In this document: positions 56,665-64,000 of the stretch, piece by piece
Layout of the letters: the number at the start of each line of letters is the position of its first letter
How positions within the stretch are numbered: the first letter of the stretch is position 1
Source: Oscillospiraceae bacterium
GTDB taxonomy: Bacteria > Bacillota > Clostridia > Oscillospirales > CAG-272
Length of the DNA: 64,000 bases
Direction: 5' to 3'
Assembly (NCBI GenBank): GCA_015064695.1
Contig: SVRS01000007.1
Location: 1-64,000, forward strand
The notes under the pieces: model-generated
Told to the model about the DNA's origin: nothing
Seen by the model: only the letters and a program-made list of their open reading frames with translations
Databases searched by the model: none
Program-made: the position numbers and the translations under genes

Positions 56665-58281
56665 ATGTCCACCCCCACCCCTGCCACCAACCCCGCCGCC
56701 GTTTCTGCCACCATCCGCCGCCTCCGCCGCGAGAAGGGATTGACACAGGAGGCTTTGGCCCAAGCCATCGGCGTGACGCCCCAAGCCATCTCTAAGTGGG
56801 AGACGGGGCAAACTATGCCGGATATTACCCTGTTGCTCCCGTTGTCGAAGGAGCTGGGGATCGGGGTTGATCTGCTCCTGGGCGGTGACCGCCGTAAGGA
56901 GCTGGAGGAAAGATTTCAAAAGGCGATTCCGTTTGGCGAGGAGATGACCTTGCTGGTGTCCCTGGATGCCCTGAAGGAGTTTCCCGACGACAAGACCTTC
57001 CGTTACCGTCGTGCCTGTGATGAGAAAACCCTCGGCGAGCGCGCCGAGTCCCGTTCCACCCGCGATCTGTTTCTCAACCGCGCCGCCATCCATTTTCGCG
57101 GGCTGCACAACGAATACCCCGAAGACGAGAGCTATACCTTCATGCTGGCAGAAACTCTCTTGGCTATGGGCGACCGCGAGGGGGCCATGGAGCTGGCCGG
57201 TCGCTGTAAGGATCCCCAGCGGGTGACCGGGTTTTGCGAGGGGAATGAAAAACGCCGCTACCAACAGGAAAAGCTCCGTCAGGACACCATGAGCCTTTAC
57301 GGCAGGTTGCTCGCCAACCACAGCCGTGAAGCTCTTGTGGCTGCTTATACCCTTCTGGACACCCTGCTTGGCGAGGATATCCTCTACACCAACTGCCTCC
57401 CCGGCACGTACACATGGGAGGCCGCGCTGTGCCGTGAGGAAGGGGACACGGAAGGCTTCGCCGCCGCTCTGACCAAAGCCTACGAGGCGGCCAAGAAATA
57501 TGACGAGATCCCCTTCGGCACCTATCCATACCGTTCGCCTCTGTTTGATCTTCTGACCCACGAAGTGAATCACCACGGAGCCCTTCTCGGTTTGGTGGAT
57601 ACCCAGATTCCCATGCTGGCCGACCCTGCCGCAGAGGGCTTGCGGCGGCGCATCGTGGAGGAGCAGGTCACCTACCATCCCCTGTTTCGCCACGAGTGGA
57701 ACGCTTACTTCCAATTCTGCCAGCGGCACATATGCGAATCCAATTATTTTAATTTCAGCATCGCTTTTGATCTGCCCTACCACGAGGACACCCTCAAGGA
57801 ATGGATGAAACGCTATCCCGGCTATGCCCACGAAGCCATGCTGGGCTTCTACAAAGACGCGGTGGAGGAGCTGGTGGGCGGCGGCATTATGAGGGGCTAC
57901 GCCGCTTATTTCGGGAATGACATTTTGGCCTACTGCAACTGTGGGGTCAAGGAAAAATACAAAGTTCTCCCCATCCCCGAGGAGGAGCGGGCCATCCCCA
58001 CCGCCCCCGAGGGAGCAAAGATCCTCGCCATTGTGGAGATTCTGGTCGCCCGCTTCTTCCAAAACAGCGGGATCGAGGAAAAGCTATTGGATCATGCGCT
58101 GACGGAAGCCAAAAGGAAGGGCTTCACCCACGCCGAGGTCTACCCCTTGGAGCGGATGACCTTGGACAAGGAATGGTTCAACTCCCGCCTGTCCCTCTAC
58201 GAGAAAGCAGGATTTACGGTCATCCGCGATCTGTCCGGTGAGCAGGCCGGGCGGTGTTTCATCATGCAGAAGGAGCTATAA
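56665..58281 (+). CDS. XRE HTH protein with large central helical region and GNAT-like C-terminus
   Basis: IRRLRREKGLTQEALAQAIGVTPQAISKWETGQTMPDITLL; C-term LLDHALTEAKRKGFTHAEVYPLER...YEKAGFTVIRDL. Confidence 0.75.
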   Translation: MSTPTPATNPAAVSATIRRLRREKGLTQEALAQAIGVTPQAISKWETGQTMPDITLLLPLSKELGIGVDLLLGGDRRKELEERFQKAIPFGEEMTLLVSLDALKEFPDDKTFRYRRACDEKTLGERAESRSTRDLFLNRAAIHFRGLHNEYPEDESYTFMLAETLLAMGDREGAMELAGRCKDPQRVTGFCEGNEKRRYQQEKLRQDTMSLYGRLLANHSREALVAAYTLLDTLLGEDILYTNCLPGTYTWEAALCREEGDTEGFAAALTKAYEAAKKYDEIPFGTYPYRSPLFDLLTHEVNHHGALLGLVDTQIPMLADPAAEGLRRRIVEEQVTYHPLFRHEWNAYFQFCQRHICESNYFNFSIAFDLPYHEDTLKEWMKRYPGYAHEAMLGFYKDAVEELVGGGIMRGYAAYFGNDILAYCNCGVKEKYKVLPIPEEERAIPTAPEGAKILAIVEILVARFFQNSGIEEKLLDHALTEAKRKGFTHAEVYPLERMTLDKEWFNSRLSLYEKAGFTVIRDLSGEQAGRCFIMQKEL

Positions 58282-58295
58282 GCCCCGTACATACG

Positions 58296-58332
58296 AAAAC
58301 AGGTGCTTCCGTCGTTGGAAACACCTGTTTTG
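58296..58332. terminator. Rho-independent terminator between convergent genes
   Basis: AAAACAGGTG...CACCTGTTTTG. Confidence 0.7.
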
Positions 58333-58338
58333 TTATGA

Positions 58339-58725
58339 TTATTCTGCCGATTCGTTCTCGGCCTCGGTCTCGTTGGCCTCGGGCTCCCGCCAGAGAGCCA
58401 GCCCCGCGACGTACAGGGCCGTACCGACGAGGAGGATCCACAGGCCTGCCTGGGTGGCGGGATGGGCATCTTCGGTGAAGAACCACATATCCATCAGCTC
58501 CCATGCCGCAATGATGATGCGGAAAATGCCAAAGATCCACAGCTCGCGGATCGGACGGATCTTGGGAGAGTAGGCCCACAGAGCCATAACTGCGTAGATC
58601 AGCGCCCACAGGGATACGTCGGGAAACTCCAGCCAGATCACGGGGCCAAATACGATTACGGCAATGGCGATCACGCTGACGACGGCGCTGACCTTGATCA
58701 AAAGGGAGGCAATCTTTTGGTTCAT
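58339..58725 (-). CDS. Small membrane protein (3-4 TM), unknown function
   Basis: MNQKIASLLIKVSAVVSVIAIAVIVFG...; RBS agaaaggag. Confidence 0.75.
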   Translation of the reverse strand: MNQKIASLLIKVSAVVSVIAIAVIVFGPVIWLEFPDVSLWALIYAVMALWAYSPKIRPIRELWIFGIFRIIIAAWELMDMWFFTEDAHPATQAGLWILLVGTALYVAGLALWREPEANETEAENESAE

Positions 58726-58766
58726 GAGCGGGCTCCTTTCTGCGGTTGTGTGCAAGTGCTTTGTAC

Positions 58767-58779
58767 CCTTATTATACAA
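58767..58779. repeat. Left copy of 13-bp direct repeat flanking cassette
   Basis: CCTTATTATACAA abutting GGGAACC at 58780. Confidence 0.85.
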
Positions 58780-59012
58780 GGGAACCTCTAAAAATTAGTT
58801 CCCCGTATTAAATTCTGCGACTCAACAGCTAAAAATGAAATCAGAGCGGCGAATCGCATTCCTGCCTCAAATTTCATGTATATGTTGGGGGTGGAAGCCT
58901 CAAGATTGCGGGCGTTTCCCGCAAAAGAGTACAGTTATCCTGCCTTGTTCTGCCTCTATTATATTATATTTTGCTGTTTATTGCAATAGATGGGGAATTT
59001 TTAGAGGTTCCC
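58780..59012. mobile_element. 233-bp MITE-like element, copy 1
   Basis: Perfect 17-bp TIRs GGGAACCTCTAAAAATT/AATTTTTAGAGGTTCCC; about 93% identical (about 17 mismatches by eye, no indels) to 61625..61857, same orientation. Confidence 0.88.
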
Positions 59013-59013
59013 T

Positions 59014-61605
59014 TTAGTCAATGATCACGAAAGCACCTTCTGCCACATCCAACTGCAGGGTATATGCTCCGTTCACGGGAGTCAAGGTGACCTTCTCGCC
59101 CTTGATCCAGGCAGAGACGGTATGCTCCCCCTCCAGGGTAAAGGTCAGGGTAGCAGGCTCGGAGCGGTCGCGGTCAACACCGTCGATGAGATTGACCACC
59201 GAGAAGGCATAGCCCTCGCCCTCCTCCTTCTCAAAGCAACCGAACAGCAGGGCGTCATCCGATTTGATCTCCTTGAGGATGTCGAAGTCAGTGTACTGGT
59301 TATCGAATCGGGCGTACCGATACATTCCCTTGCTGCAGTTCATGTTGAAGGCACCCAGGTTCTTGTACTGCATATAGTCGTCCGAGAGGGCCATGATCTC
59401 GCGGTTGGCCTTTTGGGCATCGTAGTAGAGGGCGGTGGGTTTGCCGGTGTTATCGAGCAGGGCATCGTCTGTGTTGTAGCTTTCAAAGGTGAAGTAAATA
59501 AAGGTTTTCACGCCAAAGGCCAGGCCTACGTACATTTGAAAGCGTACGTCGTTGTAGTCAGCCCTCCAGGTACTGCTGTCCGAAAAATTAAACGACTGGA
59601 TATAAAGCCAAAAATCGCGGTCATATTCGCGGCAGACGGTTGCGAATATATCCATATTTTTCATGTAATCCGTATATGTAACTGCCTTGACGTTCGGTCG
59701 ATTGGAACCGAGAGGATAGATGTCCACGCAAATGTAATCGTCGGCAACAGCCCTCGCATATGCCTCCACATATTTTCTGTAGAGATCGGGGTCTGAATCG
59801 TAGTAATCGATTGCAGCCGCGTTTGCTCCGTATTTGAGTTGGGCGGCGTTGGCGTACATGGGCAGGAGATTGTAGTAGCAGAGTTTGTCGGGAAAGGCGG
59901 TATGGTATCGATCGGCTATGAGAGCCATCGTACCGAAGGAATCGCTACCCGGCTCATCGGCTATAAGATTGCCCATATACGAATCGAATTCATAGTACTT
60001 ATAGGAGGCTGCAGGAAATGGGGCGGGATGTTCCGCATCATATGTCCAAAGTATGTAATCATAAATTAGCGTCTGAACACCGTATTTCATACCACTGTAT
60101 AGAAGCTGGCGTCGATTGGCATTGGAGGGTGTGGTAACCAGAAAATTGATACCGCAATCAGCGGCTGCCTTCATATTCTCATCGATATTATACCAGTCTA
60201 TGTAGCTCCAACCGCCAATTTTGATTCCGTTATCCTCAACCTTGGAGGGGAGAACAGGCTGACCCAGCATGGCCTTGACCAGACGGGTCATAACCCCCGC
60301 CAGCTCCTCGCCCGACAGGGAGGCAGCTCGGATATCGGTGATGATGCCGCTGCCCGTGGCCACCTTAATGGCCTTGATGGCGTTGGGGGCGGGGTAGTAG
60401 TCCGGATCAACGTAAACCTCCACACCGAGGTGGCTTAAATAGGCGTACACCGCCTTGGAAATATCGGTGGCGGTGGCAGCCTTTTGGGGATCCGAGGTGT
60501 CCAGACCGAGGGAGGCCGCCCAATCGGAAGCAGACTGATCCACCCGATCCGGCAGGGTGTTGCGCAGGGCAGACCAAACCGTCTCCCGCGTGACCTTTTC
60601 GTCATCCAGCATAGCATCGGTCAGGATCCCGCGAACCTTGACGAACTCCGCATCGGTGACGGGGTTCTTTTCGGGGTAATACAGGACGTACTCGCCCTTG
60701 GCTTCGGCCATGTAGTTGATGTAGCCTACGCTGTTGACATAGGATACGGGGACAATGCTCACTTGATCCCCGTGCCGTACACCAATTAACGGTATCACAC
60801 CGTTCTTCACGGGAGCCAAGGAGGCATCAGCAGGCAGATAATCGGCAGACATATCCCCGTATGATGCAACACCCGCAGGAACCAGTACATCGGATACCCC
60901 GTTGGATAGATGATATGCGGTCGTATGATCTACCTCATAAGCGGCGTTCAAAAAGGCTTGGGCATCTTTTTCGGTCTTAAAAAAGCCTACGCGATCCAAG
61001 TATATTTCTGCATCGGTATCCATATCGTTGATCGGGTCAATACGGAAGGCTGTGATCTGGCCTGACCAGTATGCATTCTGTTCCTTCATGTTCACAATGA
61101 GATTGGTCCATTCCCCTTGCGTGTTTACGGAAAACCAGGTAAGTCCGGCATCGGTCATAGTAGGATAATCTGTTGATGCGACGTAAAAAATACCTGCCGG
61201 AACTGTTGTCGTGGCCTTATAACGGTAGGCCACGTAAGGGTATTCATCCGCTGAGAACTGTTCCTCGGGAACAAAATCGAGCCGCATGATGGGGTCATTG
61301 CCGATGGGTTGCAGACGGAGCAGATTGAATTCATTCGTCAGATTCACGTCAACAGAAGTCCAAACCGATTTCTTGTCTGACGCAGCGAAAATATAAGCGT
61401 GAGTATTGTCGTAGGGATAGACGATCTCCTCGGAGGGTTCTTCATCCTCGGTCTCCAGTACGAAGGGAGGCTCGGTTTCGGGAGCGGAACTGTCAGCGGT
61501 GTGGTCTGTACGGGTATCCGCAGGATCAGAGGAGGGCTTTTGGCAGGCGACCAGAGCGCCCGCCATAAAGCTGATACAAAGAAGTAGAGAAATAGCCTTT
61601 TTCAT
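59014..61605 (-). CDS. Large lipoprotein with TIM-barrel glycoside-hydrolase-like region (cassette cargo)
   Basis: Lipobox MAGALVACQ; NLIADEPGSDSFGTM, FGVKTFIYFTFES, YAFSVVNLIDGVDRDRSEPATLTF; RBS aaagga; stop codon 1 nt from MITE copy 1. Confidence 0.75.
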   Translation of the reverse strand: MKKAISLLLCISFMAGALVACQKPSSDPADTRTDHTADSSAPETEPPFVLETEDEEPSEEIVYPYDNTHAYIFAASDKKSVWTSVDVNLTNEFNLLRLQPIGNDPIMRLDFVPEEQFSADEYPYVAYRYKATTTVPAGIFYVASTDYPTMTDAGLTWFSVNTQGEWTNLIVNMKEQNAYWSGQITAFRIDPINDMDTDAEIYLDRVGFFKTEKDAQAFLNAAYEVDHTTAYHLSNGVSDVLVPAGVASYGDMSADYLPADASLAPVKNGVIPLIGVRHGDQVSIVPVSYVNSVGYINYMAEAKGEYVLYYPEKNPVTDAEFVKVRGILTDAMLDDEKVTRETVWSALRNTLPDRVDQSASDWAASLGLDTSDPQKAATATDISKAVYAYLSHLGVEVYVDPDYYPAPNAIKAIKVATGSGIITDIRAASLSGEELAGVMTRLVKAMLGQPVLPSKVEDNGIKIGGWSYIDWYNIDENMKAAADCGINFLVTTPSNANRRQLLYSGMKYGVQTLIYDYILWTYDAEHPAPFPAASYKYYEFDSYMGNLIADEPGSDSFGTMALIADRYHTAFPDKLCYYNLLPMYANAAQLKYGANAAAIDYYDSDPDLYRKYVEAYARAVADDYICVDIYPLGSNRPNVKAVTYTDYMKNMDIFATVCREYDRDFWLYIQSFNFSDSSTWRADYNDVRFQMYVGLAFGVKTFIYFTFESYNTDDALLDNTGKPTALYYDAQKANREIMALSDDYMQYKNLGAFNMNCSKGMYRYARFDNQYTDFDILKEIKSDDALLFGCFEKEEGEGYAFSVVNLIDGVDRDRSEPATLTFTLEGEHTVSAWIKGEKVTLTPVNGAYTLQLDVAEGAFVIID

Positions 61606-61624
61606 AGGGAGTCCTTTCATTGTC

Positions 61625-61857
61625 GGGAACCTCTAAAAATTAGTTCCCAGCATTAAATTTTGCGATTCAACAGCGAGAAATGAAATCCGAGCGGCGAATC
61701 GCATTCCTGCCTCAAATTTCATGTATATGTTGGCGGTGGAAGCCCCGGGATTGCGGGTGTTTCCCGCAAAAGGGTACAGTTATCCTACCTTGTTCTGCCT
61801 CTATTATATCACGTTTTGCTGTTTATTGCAATAGATGGGGAATTTTTAGAGGTTCCC
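61625..61857. mobile_element. 233-bp MITE-like element, copy 2
   Basis: Same TIRs and length as 58780..59012. Confidence 0.88.
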
Positions 61858-61870
61858 CCTTATTATACAA
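61858..61870. repeat. Right copy of 13-bp direct repeat flanking cassette
   Basis: CCTTATTATACAA directly after GGTTCCC ending at 61857. Confidence 0.85.
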
Positions 61871-61890
61871 CGTAAGATGGAAAAAGTCAA
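61862..61890 (-). promoter_or_regulatory. Consensus promoter pointing into the cassette
   Basis: TTGACT-17 nt-TATAAT on minus strand; its -10 lies inside the 13-bp direct repeat. Confidence 0.75.
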
Positions 61891-61932
61891 TCAACCATCT
61901 CGGCATCACGTATCAACGGAAACGGGAGCATC

Positions 61933-62442
61933 TCACCACTCGATCCCATTCCGCTTCTTAAACTTCTTCACAGTCGGCTTCTCCAGCCACCGCTTGAATC
62001 GGAAGAATGCGTTCTTCTTATCCCGAATGGGGGGCACGATGAGGCATCGAACGCCCAGATTATGGCCGGCCCAAGCATCGGTGAGCAGCTGGTCACCCAG
62101 CATGACGGTGGTGTCAAGGGTGCCCCCCAGCTCGTTCATGGCCTTGATCAGATTCTTCTTAAAGGGCTTACCGCTTTTCCAGTAGGCGGGCACACCCAGG
62201 GTGCGGTTGAACAGCTCTACGCGCGCTTGGTCGTTGTTGGAGACGAAGGCGATGGAGATCCCTGCCTCGGCCAGGGAAGCGATCCAATTTCGGATGCGGT
62301 CATCGGGCTCGGGCTGCTCGTAAGGAGCCAGAGTATTGTCAATGTCGGCCAGAATGGCATTGACGCCCAGGCCGCGAAGGAACTCGGGGGTGATCTCGTC
62401 GAAGGTTCGGAACATATAATCCGGCATAATAAAGCCTTTCAT
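61933..62442 (-). CDS. YqeG-type HAD phosphatase
   Basis: GVNAILADIDNTLAPYEQPEP, VFSN-like IAFVSNND, KPFKKNLIKAM, TVMLGDQLLTDAWAGHNLG; RBS aggaaggag. Confidence 0.9.
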   Translation of the reverse strand: MKGFIMPDYMFRTFDEITPEFLRGLGVNAILADIDNTLAPYEQPEPDDRIRNWIASLAEAGISIAFVSNNDQARVELFNRTLGVPAYWKSGKPFKKNLIKAMNELGGTLDTTVMLGDQLLTDAWAGHNLGVRCLIVPPIRDKKNAFFRFKRWLEKPTVKKFKKRNGIEW

Positions 62443-62669
62443 TGCGGAACTCCTTCCTGTATGGAAATAGGAACACTATCGTTATTGTACCACAAAACGA
62501 CCGTCCTTGCAAGGGCTTTTGCAGATATTTCCTGCGGTTGACGCATAAAGTAAAAGTAAATTCCCCCGCCACGGACGAAAAACGCCGTATCAGACTTGTC
62601 GGAGGACACAGATCCCCTCCCTCGGAGGGCGTGACGGTGGGAAACACGGGATGGAAAGGAGATACGACT

Positions 62670-63209
62670 ATGCGCCGTGCCCGGGTATACGTTGCTTTGC
62701 TCATGGGTATCCTGCTGATTTTTTCCGGCTGTGGAGAGAGGGAGCCGCCTCCCTCGGCCTCCGAGGTGCTGGCGGCCATGCAGGCAGTTATGGAGGATAC
62801 CGCCCAAATTCTGCCTGAGGGCTTGGTCTACACACGTGCTTCCTCGCCCACAGATCCGGGGTATTTGAACGACACCCTGTTTTCGGCTTTGTACGGCGAG
62901 ACGGCGCGGGGGCTCCTGGCGGATGAGCCTTCTGAAGGATCCGTGATCAGCGATGCGGCGCTGTTTCTGTCGGTTGCACCCTATCCCTGCGAGTTGGCGG
63001 TGTTCCGTTGCTCGGATACACGAGGCGCCTCCTCTGTGGCGCGATTGTGCCGGGGACGGTTGGATACCATCCGACGAGGCTTTGCGGCGGGGGAATGGGC
63101 CGACGTGGCCGCCGGAGGACAGGTGGTCGTGCAGGGCTGCTACGTTCTGTTGGCGGTGGCGGAGGATCCTCACGCCATTTTGCATGAGGTCAAAGGATGG
63201 CTCCCATGA
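62670..63209 (+). CDS. Small lipoprotein, DUF4358-like
   Basis: MGILLIFSGCGE lipobox; overall length and composition. Confidence 0.5.
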   Translation: MRRARVYVALLMGILLIFSGCGEREPPPSASEVLAAMQAVMEDTAQILPEGLVYTRASSPTDPGYLNDTLFSALYGETARGLLADEPSEGSVISDAALFLSVAPYPCELAVFRCSDTRGASSVARLCRGRLDTIRRGFAAGEWADVAAGGQVVVQGCYVLLAVAEDPHAILHEVKGWLP

Positions 63210-63245
63210 GCGTTGAGCCGTCGGATCGTAGATCCGCACATATGG

Positions 63246-63280
63246 AAAAGGGTATCCCTGCGCAGAAGGGATACCCTTTT
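63246..63280. terminator. Rho-independent terminator between convergent genes
   Basis: AAAAGGGTATCCC...GGGATACCCTTTT. Confidence 0.75.
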
Positions 63281-63292
63281 GGATAGGTCACG

Positions 63293-64000
63293 TTAGAAAT
63301 ACCGATATTTCTTCTTCATGGCAACCAGGAACGTGAAGGTTACCGTCAAGGCAAGCAGCTCGGATGCTGAGACGGAGAGCCATATGCCGTCGATCTTCAG
63401 GAATATGGGCAGAATCAGCACCGCCGCAATCTGAAAGACCAGGGTGCGCATGAAGGAGATGGCCGCTGATACGGCACCATTGCCCAGAGCCGTGAAAAAG
63501 GAAGAACCGAAAATGGAGAAGCCGGCCAAGAGGAAGGAGGGAGCATAGAGAAGGAAGCCCCGTCGGGTCAGTGCGTAAAGCTCCTCGTCATAGCCTACGA
63601 AGATACCCGCCAGCGGCGAAGCCAGCGCGACGGCCAGGACAACCATGCCCACCCCGGTTACGGAGGTGAGGATCAGACTCTTGCGGAGCAGGGATTTCAG
63701 CTCATCGTGGTTGCCCGCACCGTAGTGGAAGCCCACGACGGGGGCCGATCCAATGGCGTATCCGATGAAGATGGCGACGAATACGAAGCTGACGTACATG
63801 ATCACGCCGTAGGCTGCGATGCCGTCCTCACCCGCAAACAGCATGAGCTGGTAGTTGTAGAGCATGCTTACCACGGACATGGAGATGTTGGTCATCAGCT
63901 CCGAGGAACCGTTGGCGGTGGCCTTCCCGATGACCCGCGCGCCCTCATGGAGTCCCAAACGGGGCGGCTTGATCCGAAGAGGACTCTTGTTGGGAAGCAG
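63293..64000 (-). CDS. MATE family transporter, C-terminal part (runs off window)
   Basis: MTNISMSVVSMLYNYQLMLFAGEDGIAAYGVIMYVSFVFVAIFIGYAIGSAPVVGFHYGAG; frame open to the window edge. Confidence 0.88.
   Translation of the reverse strand: MLPNKSPLRIKPPRLGLHEGARVIGKATANGSSELMTNISMSVVSMLYNYQLMLFAGEDGIAAYGVIMYVSFVFVAIFIGYAIGSAPVVGFHYGAGNHDELKSLLRKSLILTSVTGVGMVVLAVALASPLAGIFVGYDEELYALTRRGFLLYAPSFLLAGFSIFGSSFFTALGNGAVSAAISFMRTLVFQIAAVLILPIFLKIDGIWLSVSASELLALTVTFTFLVAMKKKYRYF

Noticed and set aside
56348-56795. ORFs reading VGANCVRP through the inverted repeat
   Set aside because: Translation of the REP-like palindrome, not a protein gene.
56665-56860. Possible prophage CI-type repressor from the HTH
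   Set aside because: No other phage genes nearby; HTH is fused to an unrelated long C-terminal region.
58835-59017. Small ORF MKSERRIAFLPQISCICWGWKPQ... inside MITE copy 1
   Set aside because: Also present in copy 2 (61680..61961) but extends differently; no RBS, lies within a non-autonomous repeat, so treated as non-coding.
1-64000. tRNA/rRNA genes
   Set aside because: Read the intergenic gaps for T-loop (GTTCGAATC-like) and acceptor signatures and found none convincing; a tRNAscan-SE run would settle it.

Overview
64 kb window of a Clostridia-like (Firmicutes) chromosome. It is gene dense, has consensus TTGACA-17-TATAAT promoters, and shows no tRNA, rRNA or CRISPR array that I could recognise. 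Main content: (1) about 1-14.4 kb, a surface-protein locus with two SipW/ER-type (Ser-His) signal peptidases, several secreted proteins with SipW-type signal segments (including a beta-helix protein and a 1537-aa protein), a membrane-anchored McrB-like AAA+ ATPase, and a DUF2357/McrC-like protein with a coiled-coil tail. A divergent Lgt-like protein and a BspA-type LRR protein follow. (2) MATE exporter and two lipoproteins. (3) Minus-strand iorA-iorB-paaK-ACT operon behind a T-box leader whose specifier reads UUC (Phe), suggesting phenylacetate salvage for Phe synthesis. (4) Acyltransferases and a GT8. (5) rimP-nusA-ylxR-ylxQ-infB. (6) Mixed metabolic genes (sirtuin, NUDIX, lipase, RHH regulator plus hydrolase, TIM-barrel isomerases, GDPD, D-aa aminotransferase, CysS, ABC transporters, M24, GH20, NatAB, APH, Nfo). 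(7) At 58.8-61.9 kb, a one-gene cassette: two 233-bp MITE-like repeats tightly flank an 868-aa-ORF lipoprotein gene. The outer ends abut a perfect 13-bp direct repeat, and the cassette appears to split the promoter of the neighbouring gene. Strongest leads: the MITE-flanked cassette, the McrBC-like/SipW surface locus, and the Phe T-box aryl-acid operon. All assignments are from reading sequence motifs; no database search was run.
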